From: Chthonomonas sp. UBA2387
GTDB taxonomy: Bacteria > Armatimonadota > Fimbriimonadia > Fimbriimonadales > Fimbriimonadaceae
Assembly: GCA_002343445.1 (NCBI GenBank)
Contig: DDSP01000077.1
Span: forward strand, 1 to 20,310
Direction of reading: 5' to 3'
DNA: 20,310 nt
Part shown: positions 6,506 through 14,845 of the stretch, piece by piece
How the letters are laid out: every line of letters begins with the position of its first letter
Position numbering within the stretch: the first letter of the stretch is position 1
Notes under the pieces: generated by a model
What the model saw: the letters and a program-made list of their open reading frames with translations, nothing else
Told to the model about the DNA's origin: nothing
Databases searched by the model: none
Translations under genes and position numbers: made by a program

Positions 6506-6979
6506 CTAGAGCTTGGGTTCCTCCACCGTTCGATTCCACTCCGCGATCAAGGCCCGGTACGCTGAGCGCAAATGAAGGCTCGACGACGCAAGATATTCCG
6601 AATCCTTACGCAAGAGGCGTAACGCCTCCACCTCGGCAACTTCCGCGCAAACTCTAAGAAGATGGCGCAACCAGCGAACACGATCCGCACTTCGGCGAAC
6701 TGCTGCCTCACGACTTGTGAGAGCAAAGCCCTCGTACTCCAGCAACCAGACCTCTACAGTCTGTATCCTTGCACGAAGATTCTTCCAGCCAGAGTAACTA
6801 ACACTGGAACCTTCTTCAGCGACCCGAAGCTCCTTAAGAACCTCGCGTACCCCAACCAACTCTCGATGCCCTAAGACTACGACCTCCGAGCGACCGACGC
6901 CACCTCGACCGCATCCTGAGACACACAGGACGAAAAACGCTAGCACACAAGCAAGCAAACATCCAGATCTGTTACTCAT
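6506..6979 (-). CDS. Predicted lipoprotein of unknown function
   Basis: From the ATG at 6979 the product has 157 aa. The N-terminus MSNRSGCLLACVLAFFVLCVSGC is a textbook lipoprotein signal: a basic residue, a hydrophobic core and the lipobox V-S-G-C with the lipidated Cys at position 23. The rest is rich in Arg, Glu and Leu and looks largely helical, with no family I recognise. A longer frame to 7102 overlaps the glycosyltransferase gene and would bury the signal, so I reject it. The chosen start overlaps the end of the GT4 gene by 8 nt, making it the last gene of the polysaccharide operon. It is too small for a Wza-type export channel and shows none of its features. GC content is low, like the genes before it. 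Confidence 0.7.
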   Translation of the reverse strand: MSNRSGCLLACVLAFFVLCVSGCGRGGVGRSEVVVLGHRELVGVREVLKELRVAEEGSSVSYSGWKNLRARIQTVEVWLLEYEGFALTSREAAVRRSADRVRWLRHLLRVCAEVAEVEALRLLRKDSEYLASSSLHLRSAYRALIAEWNRTVEEPKL

Positions 6980-8249
6980 CAATCTGACCGACCGGTTTGG
7001 AAGATGCGAGATGGGAAAGCAATTGATCCCACGCCCTGTCTGATCTGAAATCCGCCTCGAATCGAGCTCTCGCCCCACGCCGGCAATGCATAAGTCTCCC
7101 ACTGGACCTAAGATCCACTATAGCCTCTGCGACTTCAAGTGGACGAGCAGCACGATCCAACACACGGCCCGCGTCGGTACCCACAAGCTCTCGGATGCCA
7201 CCGGCTTCAGTTGCCACGATGGGAATGCCCCATGCGAGGGCTTCAATCATCGAAGCTGGTAAGCCCTCCATCAAGCTCGCATGCACAAAAACATCAAAAT
7301 AGCGGGACCCGTAGACTTCCGCGACATTCTGAGGAGCAACCGAACCTAGAAGCTTTACATCCAAGTTCTTCACCGGATCCCCAAGCGCCAACTGGGCTAG
7401 CTCCTCAAAACCTGGACCTCCTCCTATATGCAGCCACCGCACCTTCTGTCGGTACTCCGCAGCTAAGCATCGCACCACCTCGTATATGAAAGGCACACGC
7501 TTGAATGCATGAACGTAACTCACACTCAACACACTGATCTCCTCTGGTCGATCAACAGCCAAATCCACTGAGAGTGCTGGGTCATCGAATCCAAGATAGC
7601 ACTTTGCTACCTTTTCATGAAACTCACCAGCCTCTTCAGCAAGGTAAGCACGCCCGTGTTCGGAAACCGCGAGAACGGTGTCGACATACCTGAACTGCTC
7701 ACGACGCAAAGCACAAAATTGTCGACCACGTTCCTGATCGTACAGATCATAACCATGTGCCCGCGCGACAATCCGGATCGGACGACCAAGCGCGGCCTTG
7801 GCTATGCCTGCACCGACCACAGCTTCCGTAAACCAAAAGCAGTATACAGTCAACATCTCGCTCGAACACTGACGCATCTCCTTCTTGAAGAACGACGCAG
7901 CGCCAAGGGCCTTTAACACTCGCCACCAAGGTCTCACGCGCCAAGTGTCCTTACGCCGTAACGTCATAAGGCATCGCAGAAAGAATGCTCGGGCCTCTGT
8001 GCATGTAAGCAAAAGCCAAATGGCAGGATAAACAAGTCGCATATGTCTCGCAAGGCCATCAGACCAGGAGACGTTGACTTCCAGCTGCTCGGGAGGACTG
8101 CCGCTCCCAAGCATTTCGGGCAACACAACCACGTCGTCAAAGTTGCGGGCCAAGAAGGACATCTCTTGACTATTCCATGTGTCAGGAGATTTGAATGGAA
8201 ACGTAGCTGTGACATACCACAGCTTGGTGGCCGGCGAGTGGGGAGTCAT
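6972..8249 (-). CDS. Family 4 glycosyltransferase (GT-B fold)
   Basis: This 425-aa cytoplasmic or membrane-associated enzyme is expected to transfer a sugar from a nucleotide donor during surface-polysaccharide assembly. The N-terminal domain starts with LWYVTATFPFKSPDTW, and about 157-200 has the VARAHGYDLY and AVSEHGR segments of GT4 proteins. The C-terminal domain contains the LHIGGGPGFEEL loop (about 273-284) and the donor-site E-x7-E motif E328-GLPASMI-E336, followed by ALAWGIPIVATEAGG. The sugar cannot be predicted. The ATG overlaps the stop of the polymerase/ligase gene by 4 nt (ATGA), with GGAGG at 8257-8261 as ribosome binding site. It is the only transferase in the polysaccharide block. 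GC content is visibly lower than in the flanking housekeeping genes. Confidence 0.88.
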   Translation of the reverse strand: MTPHSPATKLWYVTATFPFKSPDTWNSQEMSFLARNFDDVVVLPEMLGSGSPPEQLEVNVSWSDGLARHMRLVYPAIWLLLTCTEARAFFLRCLMTLRRKDTWRVRPWWRVLKALGAASFFKKEMRQCSSEMLTVYCFWFTEAVVGAGIAKAALGRPIRIVARAHGYDLYDQERGRQFCALRREQFRYVDTVLAVSEHGRAYLAEEAGEFHEKVAKCYLGFDDPALSVDLAVDRPEEISVLSVSYVHAFKRVPFIYEVVRCLAAEYRQKVRWLHIGGGPGFEELAQLALGDPVKNLDVKLLGSVAPQNVAEVYGSRYFDVFVHASLMEGLPASMIEALAWGIPIVATEAGGIRELVGTDAGRVLDRAARPLEVAEAIVDLRSSGRLMHCRRGARARFEADFRSDRAWDQLLSHLASSKPVGQIDE

Positions 8250-9391
8250 GGCTGAACCTCCGATCGTATAAAGGTGAATCTAATTGGATGGACAGTCAGA
8301 AGCAGCCACAGGATCGGAGAACCTAAGAAGTGCAGGGTGAGCCCCCCAGCACACATGGCGGCCAACGACGCAATGTACACTGCACCACCGGAACTGCCGT
8401 AGGCACGCCGGATTTGAGCAGCAATGGCCATCACAAAAGTAATCGCCCCAATTATACCTAGTTCCGAGGTCACCTCAAGGTAGAGCGAGTGAGGAGACCA
8501 CGCTTGGCCCAGGTAGGGTCGAATTGCATCAGGAAACGCCGTGAAGCCGACACCGGTCAGCCAATAGTCTCCGAGGAGATGCAGCCCACTATCATAAATA
8601 TCCGACCGACCACCTCCTCCGGTTTCCAATCCCTCCCTGATCGAGAGCGCACGGGCAACACCTGGGATCGAATCTTGCAACGCCATCAGGGAAGCAAGAA
8701 ACAGGCCTAAGCCAAGAATTGCCAGGAGTCCTGCTCTAGATTGCTTTGAGAGCAAAACGTAAGTGCAAACGCCAAGAACCGCCGAGAGTAAACCGCCACG
8801 ACTTCCAGTTAGCAACAAACCAAGCACAAGAATGGGAACCACGAGCCAACGAACCACCCGAAGCGGCTGGCCGAGCGCGAGAATCGCTCCGATCGCGAGA
8901 ACCATCGCTTGAGCGTTGGCTGCCGTCGCCAACTCCTCGCCACCCGCTACTGCACGTATGCTAAATGGGTCCTGTAGGAAGGTAACAATGATGATCGCTG
9001 AGAGAGCGATGCAGCCAGCAAGGAGGAGGGCGAGGGGAGCTCGGTTGGCGTTGTCAAGTATTGCGTTACTGCATAACGTGAAGCACAGCAAGCCGAGTGC
9101 GAAACGTAGGCCGCGCCCCTCGTGGTCAAATGGAGTAATCAGACTCGTGCCTAAGGCGACGATCAATAGGAGCAGCCCCGGCGTGTTTATGCTCGACAAC
9201 GCCTTGCGACGAGTAGCGGGGTCGATGAATGCGAGGAGCAGTACGCCGATCGCACCAAAGAAGGACGTCAGTGAACCTACCACTGGAAGGGGCACGCGCA
9301 CACCGACTACAAGGGCGGCCGAGGTCCAAGACAGCCCGACAGCGCAAGCCAACCCATAAAGAACTGGAGAATGAGAGCCAAGACCTCTCAC
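8246..9391 (-). CDS. O-antigen ligase/polymerase family membrane protein (Wzy/WaaL-like)
   Basis: This multi-pass membrane protein of 381 aa has about ten hydrophobic segments and should polymerise polysaccharide repeat units or ligate the chain to an acceptor on the outer face of the inner membrane. Signature parts of the Wzy_C domain are LLTGSRGG (Arg198), the following loop GGGGRSDIYDSGLHLL and GVGFTAFP, and a periplasmic SPH301SLYLEVTSELGIIG. An open frame extends to 9670, but that part overlaps the flippase gene and is Cys/Arg-rich nonsense. The GTG at 9391 is clearly right: AAGGAG (9399-9404) stands 7 nt upstream, and the start shares GTGA with the flippase stop. Sequence does not decide between polymerase and ligase; neighbouring Wzz- and Wzx-like genes favour polymerase. 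Confidence 0.85.
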   Translation of the reverse strand: MRGLGSHSPVLYGLACAVGLSWTSAALVVGVRVPLPVVGSLTSFFGAIGVLLLAFIDPATRRKALSSINTPGLLLLIVALGTSLITPFDHEGRGLRFALGLLCFTLCSNAILDNANRAPLALLLAGCIALSAIIIVTFLQDPFSIRAVAGGEELATAANAQAMVLAIGAILALGQPLRVVRWLVVPILVLGLLLTGSRGGLLSAVLGVCTYVLLSKQSRAGLLAILGLGLFLASLMALQDSIPGVARALSIREGLETGGGGRSDIYDSGLHLLGDYWLTGVGFTAFPDAIRPYLGQAWSPHSLYLEVTSELGIIGAITFVMAIAAQIRRAYGSSGGAVYIASLAAMCAGGLTLHFLGSPILWLLLTVHPIRFTFIRSEVQP

Positions 9392-10617
9392 GACGAGGCT
9401 CCTTTGCGTGCCAATCGGGCGAAAGTCGACAAGCTCATCAGTGCCAAAGTGCCATTCACGATGGAGACGGTGGAAGCAACTGCAAATGTTGAGTGACCGA
9501 GTGTTGCGGCAAGAGTAGTTAGTGGCTTTGCGAGCGCCTCGAACATGTTGAAGGGGAGCCAAAAGCGCTGCTTTCGATAAGCAATCAGGACGGCGCTCCC
9601 GACACTTGCAGGCCCGGTTAAGGAGGTGCTGAGCGCTAAGAGGCGAGCAATCTCCCCGGCGTTCTTCCACTCGTTTCCTAGGAGGTACGAAAAGAGCGAA
9701 GGCCCGAAAGCAATTATGGGGGAGACGCAGAGGACTGTTGTCACGAAAGCACGAATCATTGTGCTTTTGAAGAGAGGAAAAGACTGGCCTCTATCGCATT
9801 TAGCCAAATCTCGGGCTAGGAGGGGATACAGCGACTGGTTGAGCAAAACAATCGGTACTGTCGTTATGCGTTGGGCCCAGCTGAAGGATGCTGCTATAGC
9901 TGGTCCCAATTGCGCTGCCACGATGGGAATGAATGCGAACAAAGCGATCGCTGTTAGAAGCGACCCGAAAGTTCCGCTCACCGTAAAATCGCGATAGAGT
10001 CGGAGATGAAGTAGAGAGCGCCGTAGTGATGCCTTGCGAGTCAGCAGAAGAATTGCGGGAAGAGATGGAGCGCATAGGATCCCGAGGGCGATGAGTCGGC
10101 CAACCGCTTCGCTGACCAGCGCAAAAAAAGCAGTTGGTGAGAGGTATGAGGTCGCCAGTTGGCAACCAAGCGCTAGTCCGGGCGCGACCGTGCGAAGGAT
10201 CGCCGCCTTGCGCACTTGATTATTAGCAATGAAGTGGGCAGACCCAAGCATTGTCAAGCTTAAGGCGACAGTACTGGTCCATCCAGCGATGATCCAGAAG
10301 GCGAAGGGAGGTGCAAACGCCCCAGCAATGGCGCAGAACAAAAACGCACACAACGTACCGACAAGGAGAACGGAGAAGGCCGCTTTTAAGATGCGAAGCC
10401 TTTTGCGCGGGGAAGGTGTTGCCAAAAGCGCCGAATCAAGTTTTAATGTGGCGATTGAAGAGAGTATGTAAACGAATGCTAGAGCTACACTATAGGTTCC
10501 AATTTCAGCCTGGGGGAATGCGCGCGGCAAGAGAAGAAATGCGAGGGCCTGGAAAAGGATTGCACCACTCCCGCCGAGGGCCAGAAATATCGGGTCCAAT
10601 CGTTGGCGAGTCCTCAT
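9388..10617 (-). CDS. Oligosaccharide flippase (Wzx-like, polysaccharide transporter superfamily)
   Basis: The 409-aa protein is almost entirely hydrophobic with about 11-12 membrane segments. It begins with a basic MRTRQRLDPIFLALGGSGAILFQALAFLLLPR, the usual start of PST/MVF-type flippases. Loops such as PRAFPQAEIGTYSVALAFV and the later QSLYPLLARDLAKCDRGQ also fit. Its role would be to move undecaprenyl-linked repeat units across the inner membrane to the polymerase encoded next. The ATG overlaps the stop of the Wzz-like gene by 4 nt and its own stop overlaps the next GTG by 4 nt. No good ribosome binding site is visible, so translation probably depends on coupling. Wzx proteins are poorly conserved, so the call rests on topology, style and context. 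Confidence 0.8.
   Translation of the reverse strand: MRTRQRLDPIFLALGGSGAILFQALAFLLLPRAFPQAEIGTYSVALAFVYILSSIATLKLDSALLATPSPRKRLRILKAAFSVLLVGTLCAFLFCAIAGAFAPPFAFWIIAGWTSTVALSLTMLGSAHFIANNQVRKAAILRTVAPGLALGCQLATSYLSPTAFFALVSEAVGRLIALGILCAPSLPAILLLTRKASLRRSLLHLRLYRDFTVSGTFGSLLTAIALFAFIPIVAAQLGPAIAASFSWAQRITTVPIVLLNQSLYPLLARDLAKCDRGQSFPLFKSTMIRAFVTTVLCVSPIIAFGPSLFSYLLGNEWKNAGEIARLLALSTSLTGPASVGSAVLIAYRKQRFWLPFNMFEALAKPLTTLAATLGHSTFAVASTVSIVNGTLALMSLSTFARLARKGASS
9399..9404 (-). promoter_or_regulatory. Ribosome binding site AAGGAG that fixes the GTG start at 9391
   Basis: AAGGAG on the minus strand is spaced 7 nt from the GTG at 9391, within the last codons of the flippase gene. It rules out the 93-residue longer frame. 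Confidence 0.8.
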
Positions 10618-11882
10618 GATGGCGTGGAACTCTCAGACGGTTGACGATGCTTGGCGCTGAGGGTCTGAAAGTACAGAAGCAGCAGAAGTAGTGCCGCCAT
10701 TGCGGCAGTGCCGGAGAAGAACACGTAGCGTTTGTTGACAGCTTCGTATGACTGTGTTGGCGGGTCAAGCACGACCCAACGAATGCGATCCACCTCGGCT
10801 TTGACGCGAGCACGTTCATACTCAGATTCCAAGTTTGTAAGCACTGCGGTCTGAGTGCCTATGTCCGCTAAGAGTTCGGCAAGCTGTGTTGCTTCTTCGG
10901 GGGCTGAAGCCGCAATTCGTTTGGCTTCTTGAAGTTGCCATCCTAGGACCTCTTTTTGGGCGAACAGCTTTGCGGATTCAGGTTCGAGACCCTGTTGAAG
11001 GGACGACAGTTGAGCGGTGTATTCTCGCTCTGCCTCTCGCTTGGTTACATCGATTGCGTCTTGGAGGCGGCGAATGGAGGGGGCCTCCGGACCACTGATT
11101 CGCGACTCCCTTTCCAGCTCATATTCCAATTCTCGAAGTTTAGCTCGCCACGGGGATTTGTCCGTCACGATCGTTGGGATGGACGCTGCGAGCTCTCGGG
11201 CTTTGGTCGCCTGGCTTAGCATGCTATCAATTGCTTGGTTGACGGTGCCTAGCTCAAACTCTAGTTTTCTTACCCGGGCGTAAGGCTCGGTTAAGGATGT
11301 TGCGTTCGTTGGATCTACAGGGGCCGCCATGGTTCGCTGGAGGTTCGCCAAGGCGATTCGTTTATTTCGCAGCTCTTGTCGCTTTGAAGAGATCGCATTT
11401 GTCAATAAAGCGGCTTGGCGCTCGGCTGTTGTGACATTCAATGTTTTGCTGACAGTCTCAAACTTGAGCAACACGCTTTGTAGCAGCGCGATGCGGCGTT
11501 TTGGATCCACGCCTTCGGTGACGATGTGCAATTGGTTGGAGTCAATGTCTTTCTGCACGGTGACTTCGTCCGTGAAGTCCTTGGGTTGAATGTTGAACTG
11601 CTTGCTTACTTCTTGGATTAACGCGTCGCTGTACAGCATGCCGGCAAGAGTATCGTACGGGTTCGGTATTTTGGTGCCTAGCATGAGGGGCAAACCGTCG
11701 CTCGGTACTTCGAGGCCTGAATCGAGGACAAGCAGTTTTGCGGTGAACACATACTTTGGCGGTAGCATCCAAGTGATCAGGGCAGTCAGTGTTGCCGCAA
11801 CAAGAGGGCCGAGTAAAAGGGCTCGCCTCTTGGTTCGGACCTGTTGAAGAGGGGACTTTGGGGCGGTGTGATCCAGTCTCAT
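10614..11882 (-). CDS. Wzz/GumC-type polysaccharide chain-length protein (co-polymerase)
   Basis: The 422-aa protein has the layout of polysaccharide co-polymerases. A basic N-terminus is followed by a membrane segment at about 21-39 and a beta-type Wzz domain (VFTAKLLVLDSG, then ...DIDSNQLHIVTEGVDPKRRIALL at about 110-134). A long periplasmic coiled coil covers about 150-360, then DRIRWVVLDPPTQSY, and a second membrane segment lies at about 387-406 before a short Ser-rich tail. Such proteins set chain length with the Wzy polymerase. There is no C-terminal tyrosine kinase domain and no kinase gene nearby. The start forms ATGA with the stop of the 102-aa gene. TATTCT ends 7 nt before this ATG, so the block from here to the lipoprotein may also be transcribed independently. 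Confidence 0.85.
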   Translation of the reverse strand: MRLDHTAPKSPLQQVRTKRRALLLGPLVAATLTALITWMLPPKYVFTAKLLVLDSGLEVPSDGLPLMLGTKIPNPYDTLAGMLYSDALIQEVSKQFNIQPKDFTDEVTVQKDIDSNQLHIVTEGVDPKRRIALLQSVLLKFETVSKTLNVTTAERQAALLTNAISSKRQELRNKRIALANLQRTMAAPVDPTNATSLTEPYARVRKLEFELGTVNQAIDSMLSQATKARELAASIPTIVTDKSPWRAKLRELEYELERESRISGPEAPSIRRLQDAIDVTKREAEREYTAQLSSLQQGLEPESAKLFAQKEVLGWQLQEAKRIAASAPEEATQLAELLADIGTQTAVLTNLESEYERARVKAEVDRIRWVVLDPPTQSYEAVNKRYVFFSGTAAMAALLLLLLYFQTLSAKHRQPSESSTPS

Positions 11883-12187
11883 GGCCGGGAGAATAACTTC
11901 AGGGCTTCAAGGAGGCTCTCGCGGTGCTCGTCCGTGATCTCGTCTCCGACGGTGTAGGGCTTCAGAGCGTCCTCGATGCCGTCAAATGCCGGAGCCGTCC
12001 AAGTTCCGAGCGGCAAGTTGGTCGAATCCAACTGAACGAGGGAGAGGCGGAAGCCCGGTCCCAGGTTCGCCATGTAGCGAAGGCCGTGGTCGGCGAGGTC
12101 GGGGACCGACGTGTAGACGCCGGTGACGTGGGACGATCCATCGGTGGCGACCTGTTCGGTCACCCAGTAGAGTCGGCGAAACTTCAT
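11879..12187 (-). CDS. Small protein of unknown function between xer and the polysaccharide genes
   Basis: From the ATG at 12187 the product has 102 aa and is acidic and soluble, with no signal peptide or membrane segment. It begins MKFRRLYWVTEQVATDG and looks like an alpha/beta fold: a strand-rich first half (SSHVTGVYTSVPDLADHGL, GFRLSLVQLDS) and a helical end (DEHRESLLEALKLFSR). I do not recognise the family. A frame reaching 12232 would add 15 residues; I prefer 12187 because GAGGA lies just upstream, although only 3 nt away. The stop overlaps the Wzz-like start by 4 nt, so it is translationally linked to the polysaccharide genes, and it lies about 58 nt after the recombinase gene. Its GC content is closer to the recombinase side. 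Protein-like composition and tight packing support a real gene. Confidence 0.65.
   Translation of the reverse strand: MKFRRLYWVTEQVATDGSSHVTGVYTSVPDLADHGLRYMANLGPGFRLSLVQLDSTNLPLGTWTAPAFDGIEDALKPYTVGDEITDEHRESLLEALKLFSRP
11890..11895 (-). promoter_or_regulatory. Putative leaderless -10 element (TATTCT) of the polysaccharide block
   Basis: TATTCT on the minus strand ends 7 nt before the ATG of the Wzz-like gene, inside the end of the upstream gene. No Shine-Dalgarno sequence is seen. It may be an internal promoter for the wzz-like to lipoprotein genes. Confidence 0.4.
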
Positions 12188-12245
12188 TGTTCCTCGGTGT
12201 TCGAGCGGCGGTATGCCATCCAGGGTCCCCATAGGTTACCGCACG

Positions 12246-13124
12246 TCAGCGCCTCGGATGCGCCGATTCGTACCTTCGCCGCACCTCGTTCAGGTCCATT
12301 TCGGTGTAGACCTGCGTCGTGGCGATGGATTCGTGCCCTAAAAGCTCCTGAACGGCGCGCAGGTCGGCGCCCCCTTTGAGCAGATGGACGGCGTAGGAAT
12401 GCCGAAGCACGTGCGGCCCGATCGCCTTGGGCAATCCTGCGCGGCGCGAGAACCCGGCCAACTTGGCGTAGGCGGTCTGTCTGGCCATCGGCCTGCCCCG
12501 GTCTGCGACGATCAACGCGGCGAGGGGCTTACGGACCAGTTTTGGCCTCGAATCTGATAGGTATCGCCTGATCCACTCTTGCGTTGCGGCCGGGAGCGGC
12601 ACCATGCGTGTCTTTTCGCGCTTGCCCGTGACGCGTATGGACTCTTCCGAAAGAAAGACGTCGGATTGCGCGAGACCGACGGCCTCCGAGATGCGGAGGC
12701 CCGCGCCGTAGATCAGTTCCATCAGGGCGCGGTCGCGGAGTCCCGAAGCGGTGTTTGTGTCCGGCACGTCGAGCACGCGCTCGAGCTGTTCGAGGGTCAG
12801 CGCTTTCGGCAGACGCTTCTCACGTCGGCCCACGGAAGCCGTTGGAAGATCCCCATCGGGACCTTTTCCGGCACGCTTCAGGAACTTCAGCAACCCGCGC
12901 AAGGCGCTCATCTTCCTACGAGAGCTGGCCGTGGCAAGAGCACCCAGGTGGGTTTGGTAACGGTCGAGGTCGGCTGGTGACAAGAGCGACCAGTCGTTGC
13001 GGCCGTTGGCGACAAAGAAGGTGATGGCTTGTCGCAAGTCGCCCTCGTAGGCAGAGAGCGTGTGGTCGCTGGCGCCCTTGTCCATACGGAGGAAGTCCAA
13101 GTAGGCGTCCAGATGTTCTTCCAT
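12246..13124 (-). CDS. xerD: Tyrosine recombinase XerC/XerD
   Basis: The 292-aa protein has the length and two-domain layout of Xer recombinases, which resolve chromosome dimers at dif with FtsK. Residues 1-90 form the SAM-like core-binding domain (LDFLRMDKGASDHTLSAYEGDL). The catalytic domain carries Arg144 (GAGLRISE), Lys168 (TGKREKTR), His238 and Arg241 (PHVLRHS), His264 (LLGHESIATTQ) and nucleophile Tyr273 (VYTEM), so all active-site residues are present. XerC and XerD cannot be told apart with certainty; the LRHSYAVHLLKGGADLRAVQELLGH segment is typical of both. The start lies one base after the stop of the GT39 gene, so expression is linked to it. The gene borders the lower-GC polysaccharide block, but its own composition is like the core genome, which favours a housekeeping role over an integrase. 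Confidence 0.9.
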   Translation of the reverse strand: MEEHLDAYLDFLRMDKGASDHTLSAYEGDLRQAITFFVANGRNDWSLLSPADLDRYQTHLGALATASSRRKMSALRGLLKFLKRAGKGPDGDLPTASVGRREKRLPKALTLEQLERVLDVPDTNTASGLRDRALMELIYGAGLRISEAVGLAQSDVFLSEESIRVTGKREKTRMVPLPAATQEWIRRYLSDSRPKLVRKPLAALIVADRGRPMARQTAYAKLAGFSRRAGLPKAIGPHVLRHSYAVHLLKGGADLRAVQELLGHESIATTQVYTEMDLNEVRRRYESAHPRR

Positions 13125-13125
13125 C

Positions 13126-14832
13126 TCAGGGCTCGTTGCGCTTCCAGACCCAAACCAGGGGGCGCACGTACTGCATATCGTGAATCAACGCCCCCGGCGT
13201 GCCGAAGACCTTCTCCAATGTGTATGATTCGTTCAAGGCATCCGTGAAGGTCTTGCACCGATCCACCTGAACTTGAATCTCGGGGGGCAGGCCGGCCACA
13301 CCACGCAGCCGCAGGGGGTCCTGGTACTCGAAACTCGAGAACACGATGCGCTCCGGGCGCAACTCGGTGACCAATCGGGCGTCCCAATCGAACCGTTCGG
13401 CCGGGTTCGCGGGGAGCGACTGGACCACGCGGGGCTCGGTCGCCTCGCTTTGAACGCGAAGCCGCTCCTCGAAGGGCACCGATCGGGGTAATCCCACATC
13501 TTTGAAGAGCGCCGGCGTGTAGAACCAGGCGTCCGACACGATGCCGACCGAATCGGTTGTCCCAGCCGCCGCTTGCTTCAGGTGCGCTGCCACCTCGTCG
13601 CGCGGGTCCTGCCGGGTCATGTCGAGGGTGTACATCAACGCCGACCGCAATCCGGTCCCGTCCAAGCCCATGAGGCCGGCGATGGCCAGGACCACCAAGC
13701 CCCGCTTCCAGTCGGCCCTCTCGTGCATCTTGGCGACCATCCACCCAAAGCCCACCGCAAGCCCCAGGTAGAGCGGGAACGTGTAGCGGAGGAACTTGAC
13801 CTCGGCGCGCCCGATAAGCACGTAATACAGCAGGAAGAACGCGAACAGGGCGATGGCCCACGGCTGGCGCTTCCAGACGGCCCACACCAGCCCGCCTAGC
13901 CCAAGCAACGTCATCACCATGCCGAACCCCTCGAACAGGTTCAGCAGGTGGAACACGAACCCGGACCCCGTGGCGGCAAACACCATGCCGTGCCCGGCAC
14001 TCGTATGTTGCATTTCATACACGAAGTCCTGCATGAACTTGGACGTATTGATGAGAATGCCTGGAGTCGAAACGACGAAGACCAGTACAGATCCAACCGT
14101 GCCGAGAACGAGACATTTCGTCCAATCTTTTGGCTTGGACATGAACAATACGACCCAGAGGGTTACCAGAGCCAGAATGCCCGTGTACTTGGTGCCCGCG
14201 CTCAAGCCCGCCAGCACCCCCGAGAGGACGGCCAGCTTCATCGGCGACCACGGCTCGACCTCGTCCTCCCTTCCGGGCAGCAATCTCAATGCGAGATACG
14301 CGCTCCCAACGAGGAAGCACGCCGCCAAGACATCGACCGTCTGGAACCTCGAATGGACGACATGCCCCGGCGCGACCGCAACGGCCAAAGCCGCAAAAAT
14401 GGCCCCGAACGGGTTCATTATCCGCCTGGAAATCAACCAGACCCAGAGCACCGTGACCGCACCGGCCACCGCGTTGATCACCCGTCCCGCCAAGTGGTAC
14501 GAGCCGATCAGCTTCCACATCCCATCCGGGTCGTTGGGGTCCGGCTTGGAGACATACGCATGGGTGATGTCTGTGGCGACACTCAGCAGGGACAGGTAGA
14601 GCGTCCCGTAGTTGTAGAAGCCGGGATCGAAGTCGCCTCCGCCGGGGTTCACCTGCTGCGAGTAGATCCAGATGATCGGCTCGTCGGGGTGGTAGCTCTG
14701 GTTGTGCAAGGCGTTCGGCAGGCCCCAATCAATGCCAATCAGGCGGAGCCCAAGCGCGAACACGAACACGACGAGCGCGATCCATCGTCGGTCCAAGGAG
14801 AGCAGCGAGCGGCGCGTCGGAGCGTCGGACAT
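13126..14832 (-). CDS. GT39-type integral membrane glycosyltransferase (ArnT/PMT-like)
   Basis: The 568-aa protein has about ten to twelve membrane segments, starting with WIALVVFVFALGLRLIGIDWGLP. Right after the first segment comes SYHPD50E51PIIW, the acidic pair typical of GT39/GT-C enzymes, which move sugars from polyprenyl-phosphate donors on the periplasmic side. The block VINAVAGAVTVLWVWLISRRI and AVAVAPGHVVHSRFQTVDVLAACFLVGSAYLA is a family hallmark. After about 400 a soluble periplasmic domain of about 165 residues follows. The acceptor (lipid, protein or glycan) is unknown. An upstream frame to 14907 would overlap the preceding gene; the ATG at 14832 is preferred because a TAACAT hexamer ends 7 nt before it. 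It follows the secreted-protein gene by 10 nt and precedes xer by 1 nt. Confidence 0.85.
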   Translation of the reverse strand: MSDAPTRRSLLSLDRRWIALVVFVFALGLRLIGIDWGLPNALHNQSYHPDEPIIWIYSQQVNPGGGDFDPGFYNYGTLYLSLLSVATDITHAYVSKPDPNDPDGMWKLIGSYHLAGRVINAVAGAVTVLWVWLISRRIMNPFGAIFAALAVAVAPGHVVHSRFQTVDVLAACFLVGSAYLALRLLPGREDEVEPWSPMKLAVLSGVLAGLSAGTKYTGILALVTLWVVLFMSKPKDWTKCLVLGTVGSVLVFVVSTPGILINTSKFMQDFVYEMQHTSAGHGMVFAATGSGFVFHLLNLFEGFGMVMTLLGLGGLVWAVWKRQPWAIALFAFFLLYYVLIGRAEVKFLRYTFPLYLGLAVGFGWMVAKMHERADWKRGLVVLAIAGLMGLDGTGLRSALMYTLDMTRQDPRDEVAAHLKQAAAGTTDSVGIVSDAWFYTPALFKDVGLPRSVPFEERLRVQSEATEPRVVQSLPANPAERFDWDARLVTELRPERIVFSSFEYQDPLRLRGVAGLPPEIQVQVDRCKTFTDALNESYTLEKVFGTPGALIHDMQYVRPLVWVWKRNEP

Positions 14833-14839
14833 CGCCGAG

Positions 14840-14845
14840 ATGTTA
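14840..14845 (-). promoter_or_regulatory. Putative leaderless -10 element (TAACAT) of the GT39 gene
   Basis: TAACAT on the minus strand ends 7 nt before the ATG at 14832, and its first three bases are the stop codon of the preceding gene. It may give the GT39-xer pair its own leaderless transcript. Confidence 0.35.

Noticed and set aside
9392..9670. 93-residue N-terminal extension of the polymerase/ligase gene
   Set aside because: It overlaps the flippase gene and is not protein-like; AAGGAG places the start at the GTG at 9391.
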